Assembly (NCBI RefSeq): GCF_004799445.1
Contig: NZ_SSNA01000123.1
Coordinates: 1 to 64,000 of the forward strand
Length of the DNA: 64,000 bases
Source: Bradyrhizobium sp.
GTDB taxonomy: Bacteria > Pseudomonadota > Alphaproteobacteria > Rhizobiales > Xanthobacteraceae
Direction of reading: 5' to 3'
Shown: one piece after another, positions 26,441 to 34,679 of the stretch
How positions within the stretch are numbered: position 1 is the first letter of the stretch
Layout of the letters: each line of letters starts with the position of its first letter
Program-made: the position numbers and the translations under genes
The notes under the pieces: model-generated
Told to the model about the DNA's origin: nothing
Seen by the model: the letters and a program-made list of their open reading frames with translations, nothing else
Databases searched by the model: none

Positions 26441-26510
26441 TCGCACTGCAGCTGTCGTCCCTGCGAACAGCGTGCGGGCCCCATCACGACTGACTCTTTT
26501 TGCTGAAGAC

Positions 26511-26610
26511 GTAGCGTGGGCAAAGGCGCTCTTTGCGCCGTGCCCACCGTCCGCAAACCCCAATGTGGCACTGAAAAAATGGTGAGCGCTTTCGCCTTGC
26601 CCACCCTACG
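26511..26610. repeat. Palindromic intergenic repeat (Bradyrhizobium type)
   Basis: The left end GTAGCGTGGGCAAAGGCGC is an inverted match to the right end GCGCTTTCGCCTTGCCCACC-CTAC. Inner palindromes are GGCGCTCTTTGCGCC and the GGGCA/TGCCC pair. It fills the gap between two convergent genes. From memory this family is dispersed in Bradyrhizobium genomes; a transcript would fold and could terminate or stabilise both mRNAs. Confidence 0.75.
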
Positions 26611-26620
26611 ATCGTATCGC

Positions 26621-27796
26621 TTACGCCGCGATCAGACCTTGCTGGATCGGTGCGATGACCTGCTCGGCCATCAGCTCGTCGCAGAACATGCGGGCTTCCT
26701 CCCGCGCCGACTCCGTCGCAAAGCGCCGCAGCAGGATCAGAAGCGGTTCGGCGGCCTGCTGGCCGGTTTCGCAATGCGTCAATACGCGTTCGACCATCCG
26801 GCGGCGCAATCTTGCCACACCGCCGAGCGTGTCGGTAAATCCGGTTTCATGACTGACGTCGAGCGCGATCCGGAACGCCGCGAATGTCGATTCCGGCAAT
26901 CCCGCACGCCGCAGCAAGGCGTGCAAGCTCGCTCCGCCGCGGTCATGGAGCAGCGCGGAGACGCGGACCTGCGGCAGACCGGACAATTCCGCCAACGCGG
27001 CGTCGAACAGTTCGAGATTGCCCGACAACAGCGTCCGCAGGATCAATCCGGCGGTGAGCTGGCCGGTGGCGCGCAGATGCCGCACCAGGCCGCGCATGTC
27101 TTCGCCGCGCGAGACTGCCGCGATGTTCACCGTCGAGCGATCGCGCGCCTCGGTTGCGACCCGCACCGCGCGGTCGGCGCTCAGCCAATTCCGGGCGACA
27201 ACAAACTGCGCCAGCGTGTCCGACAATTTGGCGACCAGCGCGGCCCGCGTCGCGGCGGGCAGGTCTTGCAGCACCAGCATCGATTCCCGGATCGCGGCGA
27301 GATGGCCATGGCGCTCGACGATGCGGTCCCATGAAAACGGCGCCAGTTCGGCGTAAGCATTTTCGATCAGCTCCAGCGCCGCCGCAGGCGTACCAACCTC
27401 GGCGATCGCGGCACAGACGGAAGCCGGAAGATTGACGCGGCGGGCGACGGCGCATTGCGTCTCGCAATTGCCGGTCGCGACGATGTCGACGAGATCGGCA
27501 TCGATCAATAGCGGTGAATGTTCCAGGACCGGGAGCGCGACCGACGGCTGGTCGACCGACAGCGCCTGTACGATGGCCGCGGGGGCCTCCGTACTGCGCG
27601 AAAACACTTCGGCCATGGCCTGGCGCACCAGCGGCGAGGCGTCGTCGAGCAGCATCAGCAGTGCGCCCTCGGCGGCGGCGCGGTCGTCTTCGCTGAGATC
27701 GGAAATCAGCCAGGCCCGCGCCAAAGATCGCGTCGCTTCGGCCCGCTCGCCTGCCGGAGCGGTCTTGATCCAACTGATGAACTGCCGAACGATCAT
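26621..27796 (-). CDS. DUF2336-like HEAT-repeat-type protein
   Basis: This 391-residue all-helical protein has no signal or membrane segment. The pattern of paired helices (for example RSLARAWLISDLSEDDRAAAEGALLMLLDDASPLVRQAMAEVFSR, here seen in parts) and the length fit the alphaproteobacterial DUF2336 family. The function of the family is not established; a two-component link has been proposed in relatives. It lies next to the receiver/HPt pair but on the opposite strand. Upstream (27868-27915) are two near-matches to a CtrA box, neither perfect. Confidence 0.78.
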   Translation of the reverse strand: MIVRQFISWIKTAPAGERAEATRSLARAWLISDLSEDDRAAAEGALLMLLDDASPLVRQAMAEVFSRSTEAPAAIVQALSVDQPSVALPVLEHSPLLIDADLVDIVATGNCETQCAVARRVNLPASVCAAIAEVGTPAAALELIENAYAELAPFSWDRIVERHGHLAAIRESMLVLQDLPAATRAALVAKLSDTLAQFVVARNWLSADRAVRVATEARDRSTVNIAAVSRGEDMRGLVRHLRATGQLTAGLILRTLLSGNLELFDAALAELSGLPQVRVSALLHDRGGASLHALLRRAGLPESTFAAFRIALDVSHETGFTDTLGGVARLRRRMVERVLTHCETGQQAAEPLLILLRRFATESAREEARMFCDELMAEQVIAPIQQGLIAA

Positions 27797-28027
27797 TGCC
27801 CTGCCGGCTTACGCAACCCGAGACGACACCGTGACGCGGTGCCACTACAAGACAAAATAAACCACGACGCTTAACAAAGCGTTCACCATAAGGGACTGGT
27901 TTTATTGACGTTTTGTTAAGAGCTGCGGGGCGTCCCCCGCCCGCCGCCCGCAACCCCGGGGCAGCCTTGCGGAGGACGCGCGGGCCCTTAAGGCCGGAGC
28001 AGGCGGGACGAGGTCAGCAAGACTGCG

Positions 28028-30025
28028 TCACTTACCTTTCCTGGCTTTGTTCGACTTCTTGGCTTTGGCCGGCCGCTTCTTTGCAGCCTTCTTCTTGGCT
28101 GCCGATGTCTTCGCTGCCCTCTTTTTTTTCGCCGCCGCCATCTTCGCGGGAGGCTTCTTCGCTCCGGATTTGGTGCGTTTCGGCTGGACATTGGTAGCGG
28201 GCGGCACGTGAGCAGGCGGCGCGGCCGCGGCGGTCGCGGCGGCCGGCTGATACGAACCCATCCAGAAGGTGAGTTCGGCCAGTTCGTCTCCGGCGAGATA
28301 GTCGTTCTGCCAGCCGTCGGTGTCGATCAGGCCGTGCCAGACCTTGGGGTCCTGCCGATGGGCCTCGACATAGGTGTTCCAGCGATAGGCCTGATAGATC
28401 GCGATGATATTGATCGCATAGGCCGCCGCCAGCGGCCGGTTGCCCTCGATGATCATCAGGTTGTCGTCGTTCTTGCTCGACGCCTTGAACCCGAGATTGT
28501 GCGACCCGGTCATGACCACGGGATTGTCGCCGAAAGGATCGAGCACGATGACCTTGCTGTGAATATGAACGCCCTGCCCGAGGATTTCGGTCGCCCAGTC
28601 GTGAAAGGTATCCTTGATGTTCTTGGGCACCATCGACTCGTAACCGAGGTGCTGCGGCGGCTGCTTGCCGCCGTTGAACAGCGTGACGGGAGTGCCGGCC
28701 GACGGATCGAGGGCGGCGTGGGGGGAAGGCTTGGCCGGCTGATCCCCGGTCGACGCCGTGGTGAGATCGGCGATCTCCTGATTCACCACGCCACGGATAT
28801 AGAGTTGGCCATCGAAGTTGGGCGTGCCGGCGTGGTGCCGGAACAGGATATTTTGCAGGAGCGTCCATTTATTGGCCGGCTGATCGCCGGCGACGAACAC
28901 CCCCGGATTGAAGAACAGGAACAGGATGCCCTGCTTGGCGGCGTTGATGAGTTTGCGCGCGTAGTCGAGGTCCTGCGCCTTGTCGGTCGGCGCGAACCAT
29001 TGCGTGATGGTGCCGCCATCGACGCTGAAGACATTGGCGGTGGTCTCTCCGTTGGCTTTGGCCAGGCCGGGCGGATAGGCATTCTTGGCGTTCTTCAGGA
29101 GATTCCATTCGTCGAGGAAATATTGCGCAAGCTTCGGGTCGCTGACGATGATGCCGTTATTGGCCTGCGTGCACAGCCCTGTCATCGTCCAGTTCGTGCT
29201 GCCGGAGAGGACGCGCTGAGGCTTGCCCGCGGAATCGCAACACACCAGGAATTTGTTGTGCGCGAAGTGGCCCTGGGGAACGAGGCGGTTGTACAGATCC
29301 ACGACGGTGCGCATTTCGGCGCGCACCGCCTTGTTCTCGTCGTTGTCGTTCTTCTTGCTGAAGGCGCCGTTAGCCAGGATCAGGTGGCATTTCTTGCCTA
29401 ACGCCTTGAGCGCCGCCTTGAGTTCCGGATCGTTGAGCTCGTACAGCGCCGCATAGACCTGGCCGTTGTTCTTCTTCACGTCGGCGAGCATGTCCAGGAT
29501 CTGCGGCCGCAACAGACCGCTCAACTCGTTCCGTAACGCGTTCTTGGGCGGCTGGGTCGCGGCGATCAAATCGGCGATCTTGGGCGGCGGGTTACCAAGG
29601 CTGGAAAGCACCCGCGTTACCCACTGCGCGGCCACGATACCCTTGTTGAAATTTGCCGAGATATTCGGCGTCAGCTGACCGGTGATCGTCATCGGCGACG
29701 TCAGCTCGCTGGCCTGGTCGGTCGCCAGCTGAAGGTTGCCCTGGTCGCCGATCACCGGCACCACGGAATATTGCACGACCTGACCCGGCTTCACGCCATA
29801 GTCCCACCACATGAAGCGCTGAACGGGATGCTTCCAGGGCGCGGTGGGATCGAGCTTGTCGTCGTCGGAGAATCCGACGAAGCCGTGCAGATAGACGTCG
29901 GGGCTGCCTTGCACCACGCGGCGGATCGTGAAGCCGCGACATCCCTTGATCGGATTGAGATTGGCCGGCAGCCAGACCAGGGCCGTATGATCGCCGTTGT
30001 CATAAACTTTTACATCAATGGACAT
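28028..30025 (-). CDS. Phospholipase D-superfamily protein with histone-H1-like tail
   Basis: This 665-residue protein has two HKD half-sites: HNKFLV (256-261) with GSTNW, and HSKVIVLDP (489-497) with GSHNLG. This is the arrangement of a complete PLD-fold phosphodiesterase. The N-terminal 120 residues resemble a beta-sandwich (MSIDVKVYDNGDHTALVWLP). The last 55 residues are an Ala/Lys/Pro-rich repeat tract (KKPPAKMAAAKKK, AKKRPAKAKK) like histone H1 or HU tails, which suggests nucleic-acid or polyanion binding. There is no signal peptide, so it is probably cytoplasmic. The ATG at 30025 has GGAGGA upstream. The substrate could be DNA, RNA or lipid. Confidence 0.88.
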   Translation of the reverse strand: MSIDVKVYDNGDHTALVWLPANLNPIKGCRGFTIRRVVQGSPDVYLHGFVGFSDDDKLDPTAPWKHPVQRFMWWDYGVKPGQVVQYSVVPVIGDQGNLQLATDQASELTSPMTITGQLTPNISANFNKGIVAAQWVTRVLSSLGNPPPKIADLIAATQPPKNALRNELSGLLRPQILDMLADVKKNNGQVYAALYELNDPELKAALKALGKKCHLILANGAFSKKNDNDENKAVRAEMRTVVDLYNRLVPQGHFAHNKFLVCCDSAGKPQRVLSGSTNWTMTGLCTQANNGIIVSDPKLAQYFLDEWNLLKNAKNAYPPGLAKANGETTANVFSVDGGTITQWFAPTDKAQDLDYARKLINAAKQGILFLFFNPGVFVAGDQPANKWTLLQNILFRHHAGTPNFDGQLYIRGVVNQEIADLTTASTGDQPAKPSPHAALDPSAGTPVTLFNGGKQPPQHLGYESMVPKNIKDTFHDWATEILGQGVHIHSKVIVLDPFGDNPVVMTGSHNLGFKASSKNDDNLMIIEGNRPLAAAYAINIIAIYQAYRWNTYVEAHRQDPKVWHGLIDTDGWQNDYLAGDELAELTFWMGSYQPAAATAAAAPPAHVPPATNVQPKRTKSGAKKPPAKMAAAKKKRAAKTSAAKKKAAKKRPAKAKKSNKARKGK

Positions 30026-30187
30026 AGAGTATCCTCCACGGCAGTGAACCACCCGCCGTCGAGGCTATAACTCTACCTGAAATCGTACAAGACCGAAGAC
30101 ACACCTATCGCTGCGGCAACGCCGCATGCTGGCGCGGCACGGCGCAGCGCGCGCCGGACAAACCCCGCCAGCTCCGCGGGTGGTTCG

Positions 30188-31342
30188 CTAGCCGCTGAAG
30201 GTGCCGCTGCGGTCGCTGAAGAGATCAAGCGCGCCGACACCGGGGTTCCTGGCCTGAAACAACGGCGCCGAAGCCGCTGACGCCACCGGCGCCGCCGATG
30301 CGACCGAAATGGCTGGCGCAACCGGGGTTGCTGGCGCAACCGAGGTTGCTGGCGCAACCGAGGTCGCTGGCGCAACCGAGGTCGCTGGCGCAACCGAGGT
30401 CGCTGGCGCAACCGAGATCAGCGACGCGGAGTTGCCCCACAATTCCCGCACCGCCGGCGAAACCGGCTCGGCCCGGTCGCCGACCTGAAACAGCGAACGG
30501 AAGCTTGAATCGGCCGGCGCGGAGCTTGCCGTCGTCGATGCGGAGGCCATCGTGACCGGTGTGACGGTTCGGACGTCCGGAAATGTTGACAGGTAGGCCG
30601 CGTTGTCGATCGCAGGCGCGGCTGGAGCCACGCTCGCGACCGCGGTGGTCGCCGGTGAAATCCCGTACATCGCCAGTGCGCTCTGCGTCGCCGGCGAGGC
30701 TGCGGCGCTGGCGTAGCGTTGCGTCAATACCGAATAGACTTCGGAGACGCTGCGCGCGCGCCCGGTGCGGTCATAGAAGATCGAGCGGTTCGCCGCCGCG
30801 GCGTTGGGAAACAGCCGCGGGCCCGACGCCTGCGGATTATCCTCCGCGTTCGAGATCAGCTTGGCCGCGCCGCCGACGCCCATGAAGTGCGCCATGTACA
30901 ATTCGCTGTCGGTCGGGCGGCGGCCGATCATGCCGGTGAGCTTGAAACTGTTGGATTGGGTCAGAACGGCCGCCATTGACGAGGCGGCGACAGGATCGTC
31001 GCGCAGCTTCATGATCGCGCGGCGCATGGTGGGATCGCCGACCGAATAGCTGCCGTCGGATGATTTGGTGATGGCGTCGGCGTAGTTGCCGTAGCCGAGC
31101 TGGGCGCCGGCTTCCTTCACGGTACCGAGCCAGGTCTGGTCGATGAACTGAAACAGTCCGTGCGCCGACGAGGTCGGGGCGCCCGCCGTCGGATTGAAAT
31201 CCGATTCCATCTTCGCGGTCGTGAGCAGATACTGGAAGCTGGCGCCGCTGGTGTTCGCGGCCTGCTTGATCGCGCCGGCAACCCGGGCGCGCGAGGTATC
31301 GACACCTGCCGTTGCCGTGGCGTTCGATGTGTCGACCGACAT
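30188..31342 (-). CDS. Lytic transglycosylase-like (SLT fold) protein with repeat tail
   Basis: This 384-residue protein has an SLT/lysozyme-like domain (about 18-190) with probable catalytic Glu46 (AKMESDFNP) and the GLFQFIDQTW motif. It should cleave the MurNAc-GlcNAc bond of peptidoglycan. There is no classical signal peptide, as in flagellum-associated or type III-exported muramidases. The C-terminal half is Ala/Ser/Pro/Thr/Val-rich and contains six copies of an 18-bp unit encoding SVAPAT. A perfect CtrA-type box lies 96 bp upstream of the ATG at 31342. The PLD gene is next on the same strand in the downstream direction. Confidence 0.82.
   Translation of the reverse strand: MSVDTSNATATAGVDTSRARVAGAIKQAANTSGASFQYLLTTAKMESDFNPTAGAPTSSAHGLFQFIDQTWLGTVKEAGAQLGYGNYADAITKSSDGSYSVGDPTMRRAIMKLRDDPVAASSMAAVLTQSNSFKLTGMIGRRPTDSELYMAHFMGVGGAAKLISNAEDNPQASGPRLFPNAAAANRSIFYDRTGRARSVSEVYSVLTQRYASAAASPATQSALAMYGISPATTAVASVAPAAPAIDNAAYLSTFPDVRTVTPVTMASASTTASSAPADSSFRSLFQVGDRAEPVSPAVRELWGNSASLISVAPATSVAPATSVAPATSVAPATSVAPATPVAPAISVASAAPVASAASAPLFQARNPGVGALDLFSDRSGTFSG
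30312..30419 (-). repeat. Six tandem 18-bp repeats within the transglycosylase gene
   Basis: Units of 18 bp (GCTGGCGCAACCGAGGTC and close variants) start at 30312, 30330, 30348, 30366, 30384 and 30402. On the coding strand they encode the hexapeptide SVAPAT/PVAPAT. Copy number could change by slippage without frameshift. Confidence 0.95.
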
Positions 31343-31437
31343 GCTTTGGTCTCCGCTCCCCGCGAAACGACCCCCACTTGGCCTGTTCGAGAGCTCCCAC
31401 TAACGCTCAAGCCACGGTCACACTGGGGTGATTATGG

Positions 31438-31452
31438 TTAAGGGAGGGTTAA
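31438..31452 (-). promoter_or_regulatory. CtrA-type box upstream of the transglycosylase
   Basis: On the minus strand this reads TTAACCCTCCCTTAACC, a perfect TTAA-N7-TTAAC. It is 96 bp before the ATG at 31342. In Caulobacter and rhizobia, CtrA controls cell-cycle, flagellar and cell-wall genes, so a muramidase is a plausible target. Confidence 0.6.
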
Positions 31453-31463
31453 ATTTCATCAGC

Positions 31464-31563
31464 CGTCATCCCGGGATGGTCCGAAGGACCGGACCTCAGA
31501 TGCGCAATTGCGCATCGGGGAATCTCGAGATTCCGGGTTCGCCTGCGGCGTCCCGGAATGACG
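31464..31563. repeat. Palindromic intergenic repeat (CGTCAT...ATGACG)
   Basis: The element opens CGTCATCCCGGGATGG and closes GTCCCGGAATGACG. Inner palindromes are TGCGCAATTGCGCA and GGGAATCTCGAGATTCC-like. It sits between the transglycosylase promoter region and the 3' end of hisI. It belongs to the dispersed family I recall from Bradyrhizobium and Rhodopseudomonas chromosomes; a related shorter copy is at 33438. Confidence 0.8.
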
Positions 31564-31573
31564 ATTGATAAAA

Positions 31574-32002
31574 TCACTTGCGATAAACGCTGTTCGGATC
31601 GAACAGCCGCTCCGCATCCACGAACGCCAACCGCGCCCCGCCCTCGCCCGCCGTCACCTTGCGGTAGAAACAGGAGCGCCGGCCGGTGTGGCAGGCGGCG
31701 CCGACCTGTTCGACCCGGATCCAGACCGCGTCCTGATCGCAATCCATCCGCATCTCGACGACGCGCTGGGTATGACCTGAAGTCTCACCTTTTCGCCACA
31801 ACGCATTGCGGGAGCGGCTGAAATACCAGGCCTCCCCGCTCGCGATGGTCTTGCGCAGCGCCTCGTCGTTCATGTGCGCGACCATCAGCACCTCGCCTGT
31901 ATTGGCGTCGGTGGCCACGCAGGTCACAAGGCCTGCGGCGTCGAATTTGGGCTGTAAGCCAAGCCCTTCCTCGGTGTCGCTGCTATCGGATGGTATGGAC
32001 AC
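31574..32002 (-). CDS. hisI: Phosphoribosyl-AMP cyclohydrolase
   Basis: This 142-residue enzyme opens the adenine ring of PR-AMP, the third step of histidine biosynthesis. The hallmarks are present: HMNDEAL, WYFSRSRNALWRKGETSG, metal ligands in DCDQDAVW and the Cys/His of ACHTGRRSCF. It is a stand-alone HisI without the HisE domain, as in alphaproteobacteria. The GTG at 32002 was chosen because GAGGA lies 6 bp upstream and the frame above it overlaps folE. The gene is 29 bp downstream of folE on the same strand. Confidence 0.95.
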   Translation of the reverse strand: MSIPSDSSDTEEGLGLQPKFDAAGLVTCVATDANTGEVLMVAHMNDEALRKTIASGEAWYFSRSRNALWRKGETSGHTQRVVEMRMDCDQDAVWIRVEQVGAACHTGRRSCFYRKVTAGEGGARLAFVDAERLFDPNSVYRK

Positions 32003-32031
32003 GGGCAGTCCTCGAAAAATTCCGGCGAGGA

Positions 32032-32742
32032 CTAGCGCTGCAGCCCTCGCACCATGGACAGGAAACGCGCCTGCTCCGCCGGATTGTCGCGGAACATGCC
32101 GGTGAAACGACTGGTGAACGTCGTCGCGCCGTGCTTGGCGACGCCGCGCACCGACATGCAGGTATGCTCCGCCTCGATCACGACAGCAACGCCGCGGGGT
32201 TTGAGAACTTCGTCGATCGCGGCCGCGATCTGTGCGGTCAGATGCTCCTGGGTCTGCAGGCGGCGGGCGAAGATATCGGTGAGCCGCGCCAGCTTCGACA
32301 GTCCCACCACCCGCTCCACCGGCGTATAGGCGATATGCGCCCTGCCGTAGAACGGCATCATGTGATGTTCGCATTGCGAGGTGAATTCGATGTCGCGGAC
32401 CAGCACGAAATCGTCATAGCCGGCGGTTTCGCCAAAGGTGCGGTTGAGCACCTCCGCCGGACATTGATGATAGCCCTGGTAAAGTTCGTCGTAGGCCTCG
32501 ACCACGCGGCGCGGCGTATCCAGCAGGCCCTCGCGGTCTGGGTTCTCGCCGATATAGCCGAGCAAGGTCTGCACCGCCTGCTCGGCTTCGGCCCGCGACG
32601 GACGGGGCTGATCCGGGCGTACCGCGGCGGCCAGGAATTCGGAAGGGTCGAGTTCGGCGGGCCGTATTTCCGCAAGCTTCGCATCGGAAGGCTTGATCTC
32701 GGAAGGCTTGCCTGGGCGGAGGGATTTGATCAATGCGTCCAT
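32032..32742 (-). CDS. folE: GTP cyclohydrolase I
   Basis: This 236-residue enzyme converts GTP to dihydroneopterin triphosphate for folate synthesis. Zinc ligands are visible in [10 protein letters not shown] and [19 protein letters not shown] and [13 protein letters not shown] are conserved. The N-terminal 50 residues are an extension rich in Lys/Pro/Ser/Glu with a repeating pattern (KPSEIKPSD, then [12 protein letters not shown]) not needed for catalysis. It diverges from the IscU-like gene and is followed closely by hisI; both enzymes act on a purine-ring nucleotide. Confidence 0.97.
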   Translation of the reverse strand: MDALIKSLRPGKPSEIKPSDAKLAEIRPAELDPSEFLAAAVRPDQPRPSRAEAEQAVQTLLGYIGENPDREGLLDTPRRVVEAYDELYQGYHQCPAEVLNRTFGETAGYDDFVLVRDIEFTSQCEHHMMPFYGRAHIAYTPVERVVGLSKLARLTDIFARRLQTQEHLTAQIAAAIDEVLKPRGVAVVIEAEHTCMSVRGVAKHGATTFTSRFTGMFRDNPAEQARFLSMVRGLQR

Positions 32743-32984
32743 GTCAACTCCGTTCGACCGGTCATGAATGAGACCGGAGTGTCACCGGGCAGACGGGGGC
32801 GGCGCACCGCCGGACGCCTGAGTCCCACAATCCTAGCACATGGCGGCCGGATCGGTTCCGATTTCACCCGCCAAAATGGCCGGGCTGTATTTCCGCCATT
32901 GCTGGCCATATATAGGGCTCTGGACCGCAGCCGCCAAGGGCGATCGCGAGGCCGATCAAGCCTTTGGGCGTGAGATTTCGACCT

Positions 32985-33434
32985 ATGCTGAATGACATTT
33001 ACAACAAGCGGATCATCGAACTGGCCGGCAACATCCCCCGGCTTGGCCGCCTGGCCAGCCCGGACGCCAGCGCCACCGCGCATTCCAAATTGTGCGGCTC
33101 GACGGTGAAGGTCGATCTCAAGATGGACGGCCCCGTCGTCACCGACTTTGCCCATGACGTGAAGGCCTGCGCGCTCGGCCAGGCCTCCTCCTCGATCATG
33201 GCCAGCCATGTCGTCGGCTCCACGGCGGGCGAACTGCGCGAACTGCGCGAGACCGTCCGCAAGATGCTGAAGGAAAACGGCGGCCCGCCGCAAGGCAAGT
33301 GGGCGGATATCGCGCTGCTCGAGCCGGTGCGCGATTACAAGGCGCGGCACGCCTCGACGATGCTGACCTTCGATGCCGTGGTCGATGCGATCGGCCAGAT
33401 CGAGGCAAAGGCCACGCAGCCGGCATCGGCTTAA
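32985..33434 (+). CDS. IscU/NifU-like Fe-S scaffold protein lacking the third cysteine
   Basis: This 149-residue protein begins MLNDIYNKRIIELAGNIPRL and has the NifU_N fold pattern. Cys37 is in KLCGST and Cys62 in KACALGQASSS, at the places of the first two cluster ligands. The third ligand, normally in an HC-S motif, is Ala123 (RHASTML). It may therefore not assemble a cluster like classical IscU. It is divergent from folE, and with hisI and yidD nearby forms an arrangement I recall as common in Rhizobiales. The start at 32985 was chosen from the family N-terminus. Confidence 0.88.
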   Translation: MLNDIYNKRIIELAGNIPRLGRLASPDASATAHSKLCGSTVKVDLKMDGPVVTDFAHDVKACALGQASSSIMASHVVGSTAGELRELRETVRKMLKENGGPPQGKWADIALLEPVRDYKARHASTMLTFDAVVDAIGQIEAKATQPASA

Positions 33435-33437
33435 TGG

Positions 33438-33509
33438 CTAAAATTTCTCCGTCGTTCCGGGGGCGCGCGAAGCGCGAGCCCGGAATGACAACCGTGGCGG
33501 AATTTTCTG
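33438..33509. repeat. Inverted repeat between convergent genes
   Basis: The core CGTCGTTCCGGG ... CCCGGAATGAC encloses GGCGCGCGAAGCGCG. The outer arms AAAATTTCTCC and GGCGGAATTTT also pair. It exactly fills the space between the IscU-like stop (33434) and the next gene's stop (33510). It is probably a dispersed REP-like element serving as a bidirectional terminator. Confidence 0.75.
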
Positions 33510-34421
33510 TTACTGCGCAGGCGCGGCCGCAGCGCCGCCGGTCGGAACGACCGCCTCGGCCGTCTTGGTGGATTTCGCCGACGGCCGGTTTTCCTCGGCG
33601 TCGACCGTGCTGCTCACAAAGCGATCCTTCGTCGGCTTGGCGGTCAGCGCAACCGTCGGCAGCACCGAGCCACCCGTTGGCGGCAGTACTTCGGCGACCA
33701 TGTCGGTGGTCACGAGATTGGTCAGCCGCAATTCCTCCCGCGACAGCTCATGCAGTTCTTCCCAGGGCGGCACGTTCAGCGACAGCGACAACAAATCGCC
33801 GGCGCCTCCCATGTCGAACGTGTATTTGGCCAGACGCCCGATATCGCGTTCTACAATCATCAGATCCTGCGCGCTGTAGCTTGCGGCCTTGGCATCGTCG
33901 GCGCGGTCGCCCATCCAGATCTGATGCACCCTGACATGCGCGGCCTCCGGCACGTAACGGGTCTTGCCCGACAGCAGCAGGAACACGCACATCGACTCGC
34001 AATAGGCTTCGGACGCAACGCTGGCACGATCGCCCTGCGCGGTGTGGGTTTGGATGCTGGTGCCGACCGTGGTCATCAGACCGAGCTTGCGAAAGTGCCG
34101 GCCGAGCGTAATGGAGTCGTTGACCGAACCGCCGCTGGAATCCAGCACGATGGTGGCGCCGCCGAGCTCACGGCCGCGAATGAAGTTGTCGAAATCAGTG
34201 GGACTATCAGCGGTCACAATGCCGATCGCGCTGATCCAGCCCCGGCAATCGGGCTGGCACGCTACCCAGGTAAACCGCATCGGCAATTTGCGTTCTTCGA
34301 GACTGCCGCCGGCCTGCGCCGAGCCGCCGGGCGTGGCGACGATACCGGACAATGCGATACAGAGGGCGGTGGCGCCCAACAGCGCCAAACCGCGTAACCC
34401 AAGCGATCTCACGAGCCTCAA
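33510..34421 (-). CDS. Exported ClpP/crotonase-fold-like protein of unknown function
   Basis: This protein of about 303 residues has an N-terminal hydrophobic signal (SLGLRGLALLGATALCIALSG). The core resembles the ClpP/crotonase fold of periplasmic proteins: TIVLDSSGGSVNDSITLGRHFRKLGLMTTVG, here seen in parts, then YCESMCVFLLLSGKTRYVP, where an ESM-C segment takes the place of the ClpP ASMA segment with Ser. HVRVHQIW follows. The C-terminal 80 residues are a Thr/Ala/Pro-rich tail. There is no ATG at a sensible place; TTG at 34421 has GGAAGG upstream, and GTG at 34412 is an alternative. The enzyme activity is unproven. Confidence 0.72.
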   Translation of the reverse strand: MRLVRSLGLRGLALLGATALCIALSGIVATPGGSAQAGGSLEERKLPMRFTWVACQPDCRGWISAIGIVTADSPTDFDNFIRGRELGGATIVLDSSGGSVNDSITLGRHFRKLGLMTTVGTSIQTHTAQGDRASVASEAYCESMCVFLLLSGKTRYVPEAAHVRVHQIWMGDRADDAKAASYSAQDLMIVERDIGRLAKYTFDMGGAGDLLSLSLNVPPWEELHELSREELRLTNLVTTDMVAEVLPPTGGSVLPTVALTAKPTKDRFVSSTVDAEENRPSAKSTKTAEAVVPTGGAAAAPAQ

Positions 34422-34679
34422 TTTGGTTCCTTCCCCGCAAGCCCCAAGACGAGAAGTCAAGACGCGCAGTGGCAACGGCCCCGGTCCAACGCCACATGAT
34501 CCTGTCATCATAGCGTTACGAAAAGGGTAAACGTGGCGACCCTAATCGTCCATAGAACCTTTGCTGCACCGCCGTGCAAATCATTGATATTTCCCAAAGT
34601 GTGGCACAATTATCGGTGAGGGCCGGTTCCGTGCCCGGGAACTCCGCAGATCCACGCACAGGATTGCAGCACACCGCCC

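Noticed and set aside
27868..27915. CtrA boxes upstream of the DUF2336-like gene
   Set aside because: Both candidates (TTAA-N7-TTCA and TTAA-N7-TCAA) have a mismatch in the second half-site, unlike the three perfect sites.
30312..30419. Possible CRISPR array
   Set aside because: The units are 18 bp, directly adjacent with no spacers, and in frame inside a coding region.
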